NCBI GenBank assembly: GCA_015233565.1 | Contig: JADFXM010000015.1 | Coordinates: 62,001-126,000 of the forward strand | Origin: Candidatus Rifleibacteriota bacterium | GTDB lineage: Bacteria > Muiribacteriota > Ozemobacteria > Ozemobacterales > Ozemobacteraceae | Length of the DNA stretch: 64,000 bases | Direction: 5' to 3' | In this document: piece by piece, positions 26,559-35,200 of the stretch | Numbering within the stretch: position 1 is the stretch's first letter | Layout of the letters: every line of letters starts with the position of its first letter | Translations under genes and position numbers: made by a program | The notes under the pieces: generated by a model | Databases searched by the model: none | What the model was told of the DNA's origin: nothing | Seen by the model: the letters and a program-made list of their open reading frames with translations, nothing else

Positions 26559-26852
26559 TTAAACACTTTCTGCGGAAATTAGATCATACTCCGTATGTGA
26601 TCCCATAAAACGTATATATATTCGCTGTTTTTCATAAATCATTTTAACTACTAAACGCAACTTATTTCCGGATAAATTAAAAACAACCCGATTGTTTTGA
26701 AGAAAGTTCGCGGAAGAAAACACTCGTTTAACATCGATGGATGTTTGCCAATTAGCTTTTCGGGCGAAAAGGTACCATCTTCTAATCTCAAATTCAGTTT
26801 CGGGATGTTTATGCCAATAGTCTCGAAGTTTTTTTTGAGAAATGATATGCAT
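26559..26852 (-). CDS. higB: HigB-type mRNA interferase toxin
   Basis: Toxin of 97 residues in the RelE/HigB family. HigB enzymes cut mRNA on the ribosome. The start ATG 26852 gives MHIISQKKLRDYW, the normal N-terminus of the family; the frame from TTG 26879 adds nine unlikely residues. Family traits are KHPETE, WQTSIDVKRVF, VVFNLSGNKLRLVVKMIY and the late IRFMGSHTEYD, whose His-Thr-x-Tyr-Asp end is conserved. It is followed by higA on the same strand. No strong ribosome site precedes it, which fits low toxin translation. Confidence 0.85.
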   Translation of the reverse strand: MHIISQKKLRDYWHKHPETEFEIRRWYLFARKANWQTSIDVKRVFSSANFLQNNRVVFNLSGNKLRLVVKMIYEKQRIYIRFMGSHTEYDLISAESV

Positions 26853-26897
26853 CGCAATTAATATATCATTGTTCCCCAACCGGGAGCAAGAAATAGT

Positions 26898-27221
26898 TTA
26901 ATAGAATAAATCGAATTGAGAATCTCCTTCAAAATAATACAGAACCACGAAGTGATGGATCAAATCACTTAGAAGCAGAGAAATTCCAATGGTACGAAAA
27001 TAGTTCACTTTTCCAAATGGTTTTTTTGAAATTATTAACGAAACAGCAATTAAGAGTAGCCCAATATATCCGTGATGGATTCTTAACCCACCTGTTAATG
27101 AGGACAAAATAGATTTGGTGTCTCGGGTAGATTGTAGACCAAGAAAAAATCTGAAAAAACAGGTTATTCCTTCAATCAAAAACGTAAGGATAAAAATCAG
27201 ATTTCCATCGGAAAAGTTCAT
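26898..27221 (-). CDS. Small integral membrane protein
   Basis: Protein of 107 residues with three or four hydrophobic segments: about 8-27, 48-63, and 78-96 with an amphipathic join. Conserved-looking GLRIHHGYIG and DLIHHF motifs place paired His residues near membrane ends, possible metal ligands. No family name is certain. It sits 45 bases upstream of higB in the same direction and might share its transcript. Confidence 0.6.
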   Translation of the reverse strand: MNFSDGNLIFILTFLIEGITCFFRFFLGLQSTRDTKSILSSLTGGLRIHHGYIGLLLIAVSLIISKKPFGKVNYFRTIGISLLLSDLIHHFVVLYYFEGDSQFDLFY

Positions 27222-27392
27222 TTTTGCATCTGACCTTTGTGCGGAATGTTGTAATAAATTAAATGATATGTTATCTTTTTTATAGAATCTGACTATTCTG
27301 AGAGTTAAATTTTGAATTTTCGAGATGAAATGAGAATTATCGGGAAGTAATTTCGTGAATCGATCTGAATGGTATAAGAGAAGAGGTTAGAT

Positions 27393-28613
27393 ATGAATCA
27401 TACATTTTACCCTGTAAAAATTGCAATAATAGTTTTCATTTTTTGTTTTTTTATTGGGCCATTTGCCCATTCCCAGGAAGACGGCGGAACCATTCAGGAT
27501 GCGAAAGTGCTTTTTGATGAAGCGATTAAATTGAAACAAAAAGGGCAGGCTGAAAAAGCAATAAAAACATTTGAAAAGGCCATTCGTACAAATCGTGGGA
27601 TCCTGGCTGAAGATGATTCTGGTTTGATAGCTGATTTAAGGGATTACTACGGTAAAAAACTCGAAAAAAATTCAAAGGATGTTGAAGTTCTTGAAGCGAT
27701 GGGCTTTATTTCTGCGGTTTGTGATTCGGATTTGAAGAAATCAATTGAATTTTATTCGCAAGTTGAGAGCCTTACAAAAGACGATGGGGAAAAGGAGAAA
27801 ATTTCCCATATGCTTGATCGGCTAAGGGCTCAATATGAAGCAACGCGTCAGATAACTGACGAACATACTTCGAAAGCCCGAGAGGAAAGGTTAAAAAGCT
27901 GGTCTGAAATGGAGAAGCAAGATGCGCTTGCTGCACAGGGCGAAGCAAAAGGGCAAATGCACGAAAAGCTTTCAGATCTTTACCGAAAGAAGGATGATCT
28001 TACTGCCCGAATACCTCAATTGGAAGACGACTTAAAAGAATTGGAAAAAGAATCAGAGAGAGATCATCGGATGTACTACACGACAAACGATCGTCGATAC
28101 AGAAGAAAAGAATTTCGCTCAGATGATGAATTGAATGCAAAAAAAGCAGAGCTTGAAAATGCGAAAAAAGAGGTTGAAAAAAGCGAAAAAGAAATAGAAG
28201 AGCTGACAAAAAAAGTTGATGAGATGGAAAAAAAAGCCGGAGTTGGTGTTCGTATTCCTAAACCTGGTGAAGAAAGCGGCGAAGCCTCTACCGATTCTAC
28301 TTCAGGAATAACCACTAATTCTTCCACGGAAACCACTTCTGCCACCAATACTGGCCCTTCAACAGATTCGTCATCGGGTACAATAACGGGCTCCTCAATT
28401 GATACAAATTCAGGAACAACTACCAGCTCTTCAAATGACTCAACACCTTCCCCAGTTATTCCTGCTCCAGGGGTTACTTCAACAGATTCGTCCAATTCTT
28501 CAGGTATTTCCTCAACTGGTACAGAAAACTCAAACCCAACCTCGACTGCTGTAAAGGAAACTTCCACTGGGTCGGGTTCAGAGACTGGTACTTCAACCCC
28601 ATCTGGAAATTAA
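27393..28613 (+). CDS. Secreted TPR-like/coiled-coil protein with Ser/Thr tail
   Basis: Exported protein of 406 residues. It has a signal peptide (residues 1-26, FFIGPFAHSQ), then a helical repeat region with a TPR-like segment (AKVLFDEAIKLKQKGQAEKAIKTFEKAI, residues about 35-65, described by position and pattern), then a long Lys/Glu coiled coil (about 150-285). The last 115 residues are Ser/Thr/Gly/Asn-rich (SSTETTSATNTGPSTDSSSG) and resemble the tail of the lipoprotein at 24740. AGAGG lies 8 bases before the ATG. It could be a periplasmic scaffold, or a surface protein with a glycosylated tail. It is transcribed alone. Confidence 0.7.
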   Translation: MNHTFYPVKIAIIVFIFCFFIGPFAHSQEDGGTIQDAKVLFDEAIKLKQKGQAEKAIKTFEKAIRTNRGILAEDDSGLIADLRDYYGKKLEKNSKDVEVLEAMGFISAVCDSDLKKSIEFYSQVESLTKDDGEKEKISHMLDRLRAQYEATRQITDEHTSKAREERLKSWSEMEKQDALAAQGEAKGQMHEKLSDLYRKKDDLTARIPQLEDDLKELEKESERDHRMYYTTNDRRYRRKEFRSDDELNAKKAELENAKKEVEKSEKEIEELTKKVDEMEKKAGVGVRIPKPGEESGEASTDSTSGITTNSSTETTSATNTGPSTDSSSGTITGSSIDTNSGTTTSSSNDSTPSPVIPAPGVTSTDSSNSSGISSTGTENSNPTSTAVKETSTGSGSETGTSTPSGN

Positions 28614-28680
28614 GCTGGGGACCGGTTGTTAAATTTTCAATAACATGCCGGTAGCTCTGAAAAATTGTTTTTTTTTGGGG
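28614..28680 (+). terminator. Weak terminator candidate
   Basis: ACCGG...GTTA at 28621-28631 can pair with TAAC...CCGGT at 28641-28652, with a small internal loop. A run of eight T follows about 17 bases later, farther than in a standard intrinsic terminator. It lies directly after the stop of the coiled-coil protein. Confidence 0.3.
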
Positions 28681-29136
28681 TAGTCTGTTGACTCAAGTAT
28701 TTCGCGTTCCAACCAGCTTTCTGGGAAAATGCCGGAAACAACTCTCAAAAGGATTCAAGGCACTATTTAGGGCATTTTACTGGAGTGAACTGCCTACACC
28801 AGTTGTTTTTTTGGTGGAGTTTTGTAATACCAATTATTATTAATCCGTAGGTATGCTTTAATCCTCCAAAAAAAGATTTTCCATAAAATCATTGGAAAGG
28901 GTTGGACGTTTTTCTGAATATTCAATTTTTTTCGAATAAGGTTACTTCATCGCCTTTGGCTCCCAACGTTGTCGGAAAATTTCTTCAGCAGCCAAGAAGA
29001 TAATTATGAATGGTATAATTTTATTCCAGCAATTTTTTAATATCACTTGAATTCCCAAAAACCGGCAACAATACACCAAAAGCGAAGCGGCAAAACTTCC
29101 TTCTTTGAGTTCTAGGGAGATAAAAATATTGCTGAT
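28681..29136. other. Intergenic gap between convergent genes
   Basis: The remaining 456 bases lie between a plus-strand gene and the pseudopilin operon end. There are short A/T-rich inverted repeats (for example CACCA/TGGTG near 28798-28820) but no supported gene, tRNA or mobile element. Confidence 0.45.
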
Positions 29137-29889
29137 TCAGGGCGCAATTACTATTCCAACGTTTGGAGTACCCCCCGATTCCCCGCGTCTTTTTAGTTTA
29201 TCAGGGTCTTTAGGATACGTGCATTGAATTATTGCGGTAATTTTTTGCGGAATGTAGGAATTGGCTGTTGGAGAAGCGAGCGAAAATTGAATGGATTCGA
29301 CATCTCTCAGCAGTATTTGAGATTGATTAACTATTTTTGCGTCATTTACGGTTGCAGTCAGATCTTTTGCATAATTTGGGCTGGTAGTGTTATATGTTGC
29401 ATTTTTTTCTTCCCATAATAATGATGAGTATGGGGTACCGTCAGTTTGAGGTTGAAGGGAAAGAACATTCCAACTGATAGTCATAGGTTGATTGCCTTGG
29501 GGAAAACCAATTAATTCAGGCTTGCAACTTGCCGAATAAAAAACTACTTTTTTTGAAGAAATATTATTTCCCGTGATGGAAGCAATTCCTTGAGGAAGAT
29601 GAATATAAAAATTTGGGGAATTCCCGGATGGTTGTTTATCACCACCCGCGTCGAAGACATTTGTTGGAGTAAGGGTGGATGGGTAAGAAGAAGACTGAAT
29701 AATTTTAGAAATCCTTTGTTCTGCCAGCCTTATTTGAGAGGATGTGTTTTGTATCCAGGCCGATTTTCCGGAGATTTTTGAACCCCCCGTAAATAGTGTA
29801 TAAACTCCACTTAAAAATAGAACAAGGACAGAGGTGGCAATAATTACTTCTATTAGAGTAAAGGCCCGAAAGTTTTTTGTAAAAATCAT
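29137..29889 (-). CDS. Pseudopilin (PilW/GspJ-like)
   Basis: Exported pilin-like protein of 250 residues. It begins with a short basic leader and the prepilin peptidase motif FTLIEVIIATSVLVLF (residues 10-25), so PilD-type cleavage and N-methylation of the following residue are expected. The remainder is beta-rich, with GGSKISGKSAW, an LAEQRISKIIQ helix and conserved late segments DVESIQFSL and ITAIIQCTYP, which fits the minor pilins PilW or GspJ. Its ATG overlaps the stop of the upstream gene by four bases. It is the last gene of a three-pilin operon. Confidence 0.85.
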   Translation of the reverse strand: MIFTKNFRAFTLIEVIIATSVLVLFLSGVYTLFTGGSKISGKSAWIQNTSSQIRLAEQRISKIIQSSSYPSTLTPTNVFDAGGDKQPSGNSPNFYIHLPQGIASITGNNISSKKVVFYSASCKPELIGFPQGNQPMTISWNVLSLQPQTDGTPYSSLLWEEKNATYNTTSPNYAKDLTATVNDAKIVNQSQILLRDVESIQFSLASPTANSYIPQKITAIIQCTYPKDPDKLKRRGESGGTPNVGIVIAP

Positions 29890-30770
29890 CTTCTGCTCAC
29901 TTTGATTACTGTGTTTGCGGTGAGCGTAACAGAGATGTGGTTCCCTATTTGGTCTTTTTCAATAGGATCAAAAACTGTGGCTTTTGCTACAATTTTGACA
30001 GCTTCCTGGTTCATTCTTTGCTGCCCGACCATTGTCAAAACTTGCAGATCGACAATCTGATAAGAAGCTATGTAAGGAATGCTGTTTGGGGTTGAAATGT
30101 CATATTGAAGAGGAGCTGGAGCATTTGTAATCTGGCATGAAAGAGTTGGTTGAATTGCTGTGGAATTTGTTATGTCTGATCTGAATTTCCATAGATATAA
30201 ATCTGAATTTAGTATTTTCTCTCCATTCTCATTTGTAGGCCATCCACTGGGGAACCATTTCGAAGAGTTTGTCAGAAACTGGCTTTTGGTTGGGTCAGAG
30301 TCATCCGGGTCGAGGGAGGCCATTTGAAACCATTTTGTGCTTGGGTCTGTCGAAATGGTACCCTGAGAAATGAAGCGAGGTCCAGGGTTGGATGAACTTG
30401 CGACGTGAATGTAGGTTGAAGAATCGAGTGAAATGTATTCCGTCTTTCTAAGTGGATGCAGTGATGAGTAAGAGGCATTAGAGATGGTGGAAAAATCAAA
30501 ATATGGATTTTTTCCCAGGCTGTACTGACTGGCATCATACATTTCGGTGGGGAAAAACCTGACTTTGAGCTGCGCATGTTGAAGCGCCGCTAGTGCCATA
30601 AATTCTGCCTGAAGATTCAGTGTTGAATTCTTCAATAATCCTCTGTGCAGGTGACCGGTTTTGTAATTTGCTATTGCTCCTAAAAGAAGAATAGTGGCTA
30701 AAGCCAAAACGATGACTAACGCCATTCCCTTTGTCTTGTTTCTCCTACCACCTGTTGAGGGAGGAAACAT
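29886..30770 (-). CDS. PilX-like minor pilin
   Basis: Protein of 294 residues from the ATG at 30770, chosen because GTGAGG lies 8 bases upstream; the longer frame from 30803 lacks one. The N-terminus reads GGRRNKTKGMALVIVLALATILLLG: a basic leader, Gly, Met-Ala and then a hydrophobic helix, the form seen in PilX-type minor pilins or GspK. There is no Glu at position 5, which in the GspK/PilX class is often missing and helps prime the pilus tip. The globular part is over 240 residues, larger than most pilins. It overlaps the next pseudopilin. Confidence 0.75.
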   Translation of the reverse strand: MFPPSTGGRRNKTKGMALVIVLALATILLLGAIANYKTGHLHRGLLKNSTLNLQAEFMALAALQHAQLKVRFFPTEMYDASQYSLGKNPYFDFSTISNASYSSLHPLRKTEYISLDSSTYIHVASSSNPGPRFISQGTISTDPSTKWFQMASLDPDDSDPTKSQFLTNSSKWFPSGWPTNENGEKILNSDLYLWKFRSDITNSTAIQPTLSCQITNAPAPLQYDISTPNSIPYIASYQIVDLQVLTMVGQQRMNQEAVKIVAKATVFDPIEKDQIGNHISVTLTANTVIKVSRR

Positions 30771-30967
30771 TTTTTCAACCTCACTTAATAGGTATTTAAT
30801 CATTATTCATGATGACTGCCTGTTTCCAATTTATGGGCGTCGAAAGTGCTTTTCCAAGATGATTTTTCCCAAGAACTTGTACAAAACTTTTCCAATTTAT
30901 TTCTAGAGCATGATTGCTTTGAAAACTAAACCCATTTGCAATGATAGTTTTCTATCGCAATTTAAGA

Positions 30968-31756
30968 TTAACTATCCAAATTCGCTTTGTAAGTGATAAC
31001 TTGCAGGCGTTGTGGTCTTCCTGTTCGATCGTCAGGGTTTTTGAATTCGTAATCGGCCAGATTCCATCTAATTTCCAGAACCAGCCTTTGCATCAGATAC
31101 CATCTTCCATCCGGATTGGCTAAATGTACATCACGTTGATCATAGATTCGTTGTTTGCTTGTAGAGTATTCCTCTTCCGGGCCCCAAAGAGGGTGCTGCA
31201 AACCGGCTCCAAAATACCGATAGGGTGAAAGACAACTGCTTGGATTTAATGCTCCGCTTTTTTCGAAACGGGAAGGATTCCCTGCACCTTCAGTTTGAAT
31301 ACAGGCTGTGGCAACTGTTTTCCAACCCGGGAGCTGACTTTCAACATTGGGATTCATGTACACTGAAAAGAAAAACTCTCCATTCGTGTACCCGGCTGAA
31401 TTATCCAAAATCGGTTCAGAGCGAAGATAAAGTCGAAAATATATCCCTCTTGGATCAGAAGCTAATCCTGAACAGAAAAAACCTCCACCACCTGCCGGGC
31501 AGCAAGGGAAGAGGCTTTGTGCTACAGCTCCATCGGTTATGATCGCTGGATTTCCTGGAAGAATATTGTTAAATGGTAAATCCTTTAAAATGGTATTCAA
31601 AATTGATCTTGCCCTGTCAATCGCAAAGTTCTGGGCAATCATTATATCCGTTTCTTTGGCATCCTTGGTCATCAACCCGAATATTGGAATAACGGCAATA
31701 GCCATCACAAATAATGCAAGAAGAATCTCAAGTAACGTTGTGCCTTTCGAAAACAT
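30968..31756 (-). CDS. Pseudopilin (PilV/GspI-like)
   Basis: Protein of 262 residues with a prepilin signal at the very N-terminus: KGTTLLEILLALFVMAIAV (residues 4-22), with Glu at mature position 5. The globular region contains several Cys pairs (PCCPAG and FFCSG near residues 90-105, and later ACIQTEG and SSCLSPY) which may form disulfides. The late segment RWYLMQRLVLEIRW is pilin-like. It is the first gene of the three-pilin group, about 200 bases before the PilX-like gene. Confidence 0.8.
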   Translation of the reverse strand: MFSKGTTLLEILLALFVMAIAVIPIFGLMTKDAKETDIMIAQNFAIDRARSILNTILKDLPFNNILPGNPAIITDGAVAQSLFPCCPAGGGGFFCSGLASDPRGIYFRLYLRSEPILDNSAGYTNGEFFFSVYMNPNVESQLPGWKTVATACIQTEGAGNPSRFEKSGALNPSSCLSPYRYFGAGLQHPLWGPEEEYSTSKQRIYDQRDVHLANPDGRWYLMQRLVLEIRWNLADYEFKNPDDRTGRPQRLQVITYKANLDS

Positions 31757-32210
31757 TAACTAACCTTTCGTGCTAGCGTCTGAGTGGTTTGCTGTATTCG
31801 AATCAACTCATTTTTTCAAAGATATTTCACACAGATTATACCATTTTCAGAAAGTCAGGTTACAAATTTAGGGAAAATTACTCCGACTCTGCTCAACGAT
31901 CAATTTTAAGCCTTCTTTTACGACCGAGTTTGAGGAATGAACTGAATCAACGCCGAGCTGTGCAGAATGGGGCGTTCACGGCTGGTGTCGACGTATGTCG
32001 ATATCAGTAACGGCCCATTCCTGCTCGTGCGACTGTTCGGGTGAGCGGTGGCGATTAGCCATCGCGAGGCCGAACGCTGGCCGGACAAAATTTTTCCTGA
32101 GAAGGTTTTGAACAAAAATATACATTTACCCCGAGGAAAATTTACAATATCAGGCTATAATTGCTTGATTCCGTACAAACATAGTTTTTGTTATGGCTTT
32201 ACTATTGTCT
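31757..32210. other. Gap with a GC-rich island
   Basis: 454 bases between the 1580-residue secreted protein and the first pseudopilin. Bases about 31940-32097 are clearly GC-rich (roughly 58-60% by eye) compared with the surrounding 35-40%. The patch contains small hairpins (GCGAT/ATCGC at about 32049-32063, GGCC/GGCC near 32064-32078). A minus-strand open frame (31918-32115) has no ribosome site and no recognisable product. It may be the remnant of an imported element or a structured RNA. Confidence 0.5.
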
Positions 32211-35200
32211 TTATTTTGTTTTCTTAAGAGATTCCTCCATGGTTCTGATAGTTACATTTCCATTACCTGGATCTATAATAATGGGAATTTGAATTATCAC
32301 TTGATTATTTGCTGAGTCAAAAGTTTGAGCCCAAATTTTGATAGATTGATTTTCATAACCGCGATGGAACACATAATTTACTCCGTCGGTTCCACTGAGA
32401 TCTGGATTATTAGTGGGATTTTGGAAGGAAACCGGCACAGTTCCAGCATTCCCGTTTTCGTATCCATTTCCCTGAATTAAAAACCTTGCATCAGCTTGAA
32501 TTTTAAAGGGAATTCTTGAAGCCATCTGGTTTGTGGTGATCGAATAACCTGGAATGGTTGAATTTTTAAAAGTTTCCAGATCGTAAACTTCTGTTAAACT
32601 TGCTACAGCAAGCGTTTGCGTAGTTGTTGCAACCAAGGCTTCGAAGATTTTTGTATTGGTTTTCATATCATAGATTTGGATTTTTCTTTGAGCCAATGTG
32701 CTGGAAGGATCGTCCTTCAATCCTGAGGAGAGTTCAATCATAATATCCTGGTTAACCTGATCATTGAACATTACTCTCATGTTTGGAGGATCATTGTCTA
32801 CTACATACATTGTTCCCGTAGCTGTTCCACTGGCTAAATTACCGCTTCCGTCGGTAACCGGGAGACCGGAAAATGAATAATCGCTGGATGAAAATGACGA
32901 ATCACCGCTTGCAACTCCCCAATTGGAGATGAAACCATTGGGATTGTACAATGGGGCGCAAAGAGTGAGAGCTGGGATGAGCGATTGGGATGGTGGTTCG
33001 TAAATATTCCAGCACTCGTTGGGAAAATCGCTTACCACCTGCGTGAAAGACGATAGTGATACCGGGCTGACCGCACAAAAATGTTTTCCTTCCATTGATT
33101 TGTCAACTCGTGGGTTGGTATCTGAAGTCTTCAGGTAAAGGCTGTCTTTTTGCCAGTCGGTGAAATCAAGTAGTGGTTCCTGATTGTTTAGTTCAATTCC
33201 GGTGTCTTTGCCAATTCCATACCCAAAACCAATTTGGGGGAATTGTCCTTTTCTTACCAAGTAATCATGAGGATTAGAATCTGTCATTCTGAGATTAACA
33301 GGTGAAAGAGGAAATTTATCCCCGGAAGTTAAAACTGGCGGAAGTGAAAGTCCTGTTACTGATGGCCCGACTGCGTCTGCTACACTGACGAAACATGCGG
33401 TTGGATCAGCCCAACCATTGGTCGATCGTTCTGTACAATCCTGGACATATCCGGCGTTGTAACTGTCTGTTACAACTGATGAATTATATTGCCTTTTGAC
33501 TGTGACTCTGGACCAGCTTCCGATTGGGTATTTTATTGCAACACGTACTTCATATTTATCCCTTAGATCGCTGAACCCTAGATCAAGAGGAGCTGGAAGC
33601 CCTATCGGAGGTGTTTCAAACACAAAGTCGAAAAGTCTCAAATTGGGAATTCGAAGAGGCGATGCCGGAGAGGCGGTAGGAGTTACAGTTAGGAAGCTTG
33701 AATTGCTCTGATCGCTTGGTTCAATCAAAGATCCAAAATACGGTGAAGAACCTTGAGAGCCAAATGTTCCCGAGGCTATTAAATGATAGCCATCCATGCT
33801 GGTAGGATTTGCCCCGTCATACATGTAATTGGTTGCTGTATTATTCGGAGAAGTAGGAGTATATGCCAGGGTTGGATTAACGGAAGCAGAATTTTTATCA
33901 AATATTTTTGCTTTCAGGAAAATTTGATAGGTTATCCGGTTCAAATCCTTTTGAAAATCAATGGCTGAGATAACTGCTCCTGATTTATTCGCATCTTTTT
34001 GAGTTCCGGAGGTGTCCATGTAAAACCTTGTATGATCTTCTCCGGTTTTTGTATCGATGAAGGGCATGATTCCTCCGTAGTTCTGATAATTTGTCTCAAG
34101 CGGAGGATTTATTTCCGAAAGAAATTGCATTGACCCTTTGATTCGGAACTTTACTTTTTCCTTGGAGGGATTAGAAAGCACCGAACTGAACTGTTTGATC
34201 TTGGGATAATGTGTATATATTCCATTGAATGTTCTGGTAGGTAAAACCCCTTTTGCTGTCTGAGCATCGACACTTGTTATCACAAGAGGATGCGTGGGGG
34301 ACAGTCCCTTAACGTTGCCGACTGTAATTTGCAGGGGTGCCCCATAAAGATTTGGTAGGGCTCCGTGGGGGTCACCGTCATTATAAATTCCTCCCTTGGA
34401 GTTGCTCCAGGCAAAGGCTGTGTTCATGGGGACATCCCACCAGGAATAATATGGATATCCAATTTTCTCATAATCACGATATTGATACTGAATGCCCAGG
34501 TAGACAACAAATGTGGCTACGGATCTACCTTTCATCAATTCCTGGGTGAAAGTGTAAGACCAGTTCATGGAATCGATCAGACCGGAGTTGGTTGCCACTG
34601 CAGGATTAGTATTTGGAGATGAATCGTCAAAGGCGTTGTCAAGAACTACATATTGGTATTTTACTGTTCCGGTGGCTAGAAGGTTCAAAGAACCGGTCGC
34701 ATTTCCGGTAAACAAAACCGGAGTGTTTGGCTGAACAATTGGAGCGCCGGTGTTTGCTTTGATCGTGGGGAAGATGACTCCTGTGACGTAAGGAGGAGCG
34801 CCTATATTAACGATTGAGAAATCAAGAATGGGTGAACTAGCCTCAGAAACCAGTTGATAATTGTCATAACGTTGTCCGCGGCATCCACAGTTGACATTAT
34901 AAACCATCTGGGAATAGACGGATTTCCCGATGAAAAATCCGTTGGTATTTAGCCACTCAGTGAAAGGGCTGGCATTGATCCAGTATGTGCGTGATATTCC
35001 ATAATATGTCGATCGGTCGTATTGAAATTGCCACCAAAGATCGTATCCATTATAGGGCGGACTATAAGGATTATTGGCTGCAACGACTCTTGGACTTACG
35101 TATGACCCATATTGCCTTGCAAGGAAGTAAAGATCACCTTGACCGGCTGCCCAGTCGTCTGTTCCTACTACTCCGAAATAATCAGCAGTGGCATAAGATG

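Noticed and set aside
28681..29136. Possible RNA gene or terminator in the gap after the coiled-coil protein
   Set aside because: Only short AT-rich or imperfect inverted repeats are present, with no T run in the right place and no conserved RNA pattern.
31918..32115. Minus-strand 65-residue open frame in the GC-rich island
   Set aside because: No ribosome site, unusual composition and no recognisable product; treated as part of the island instead.
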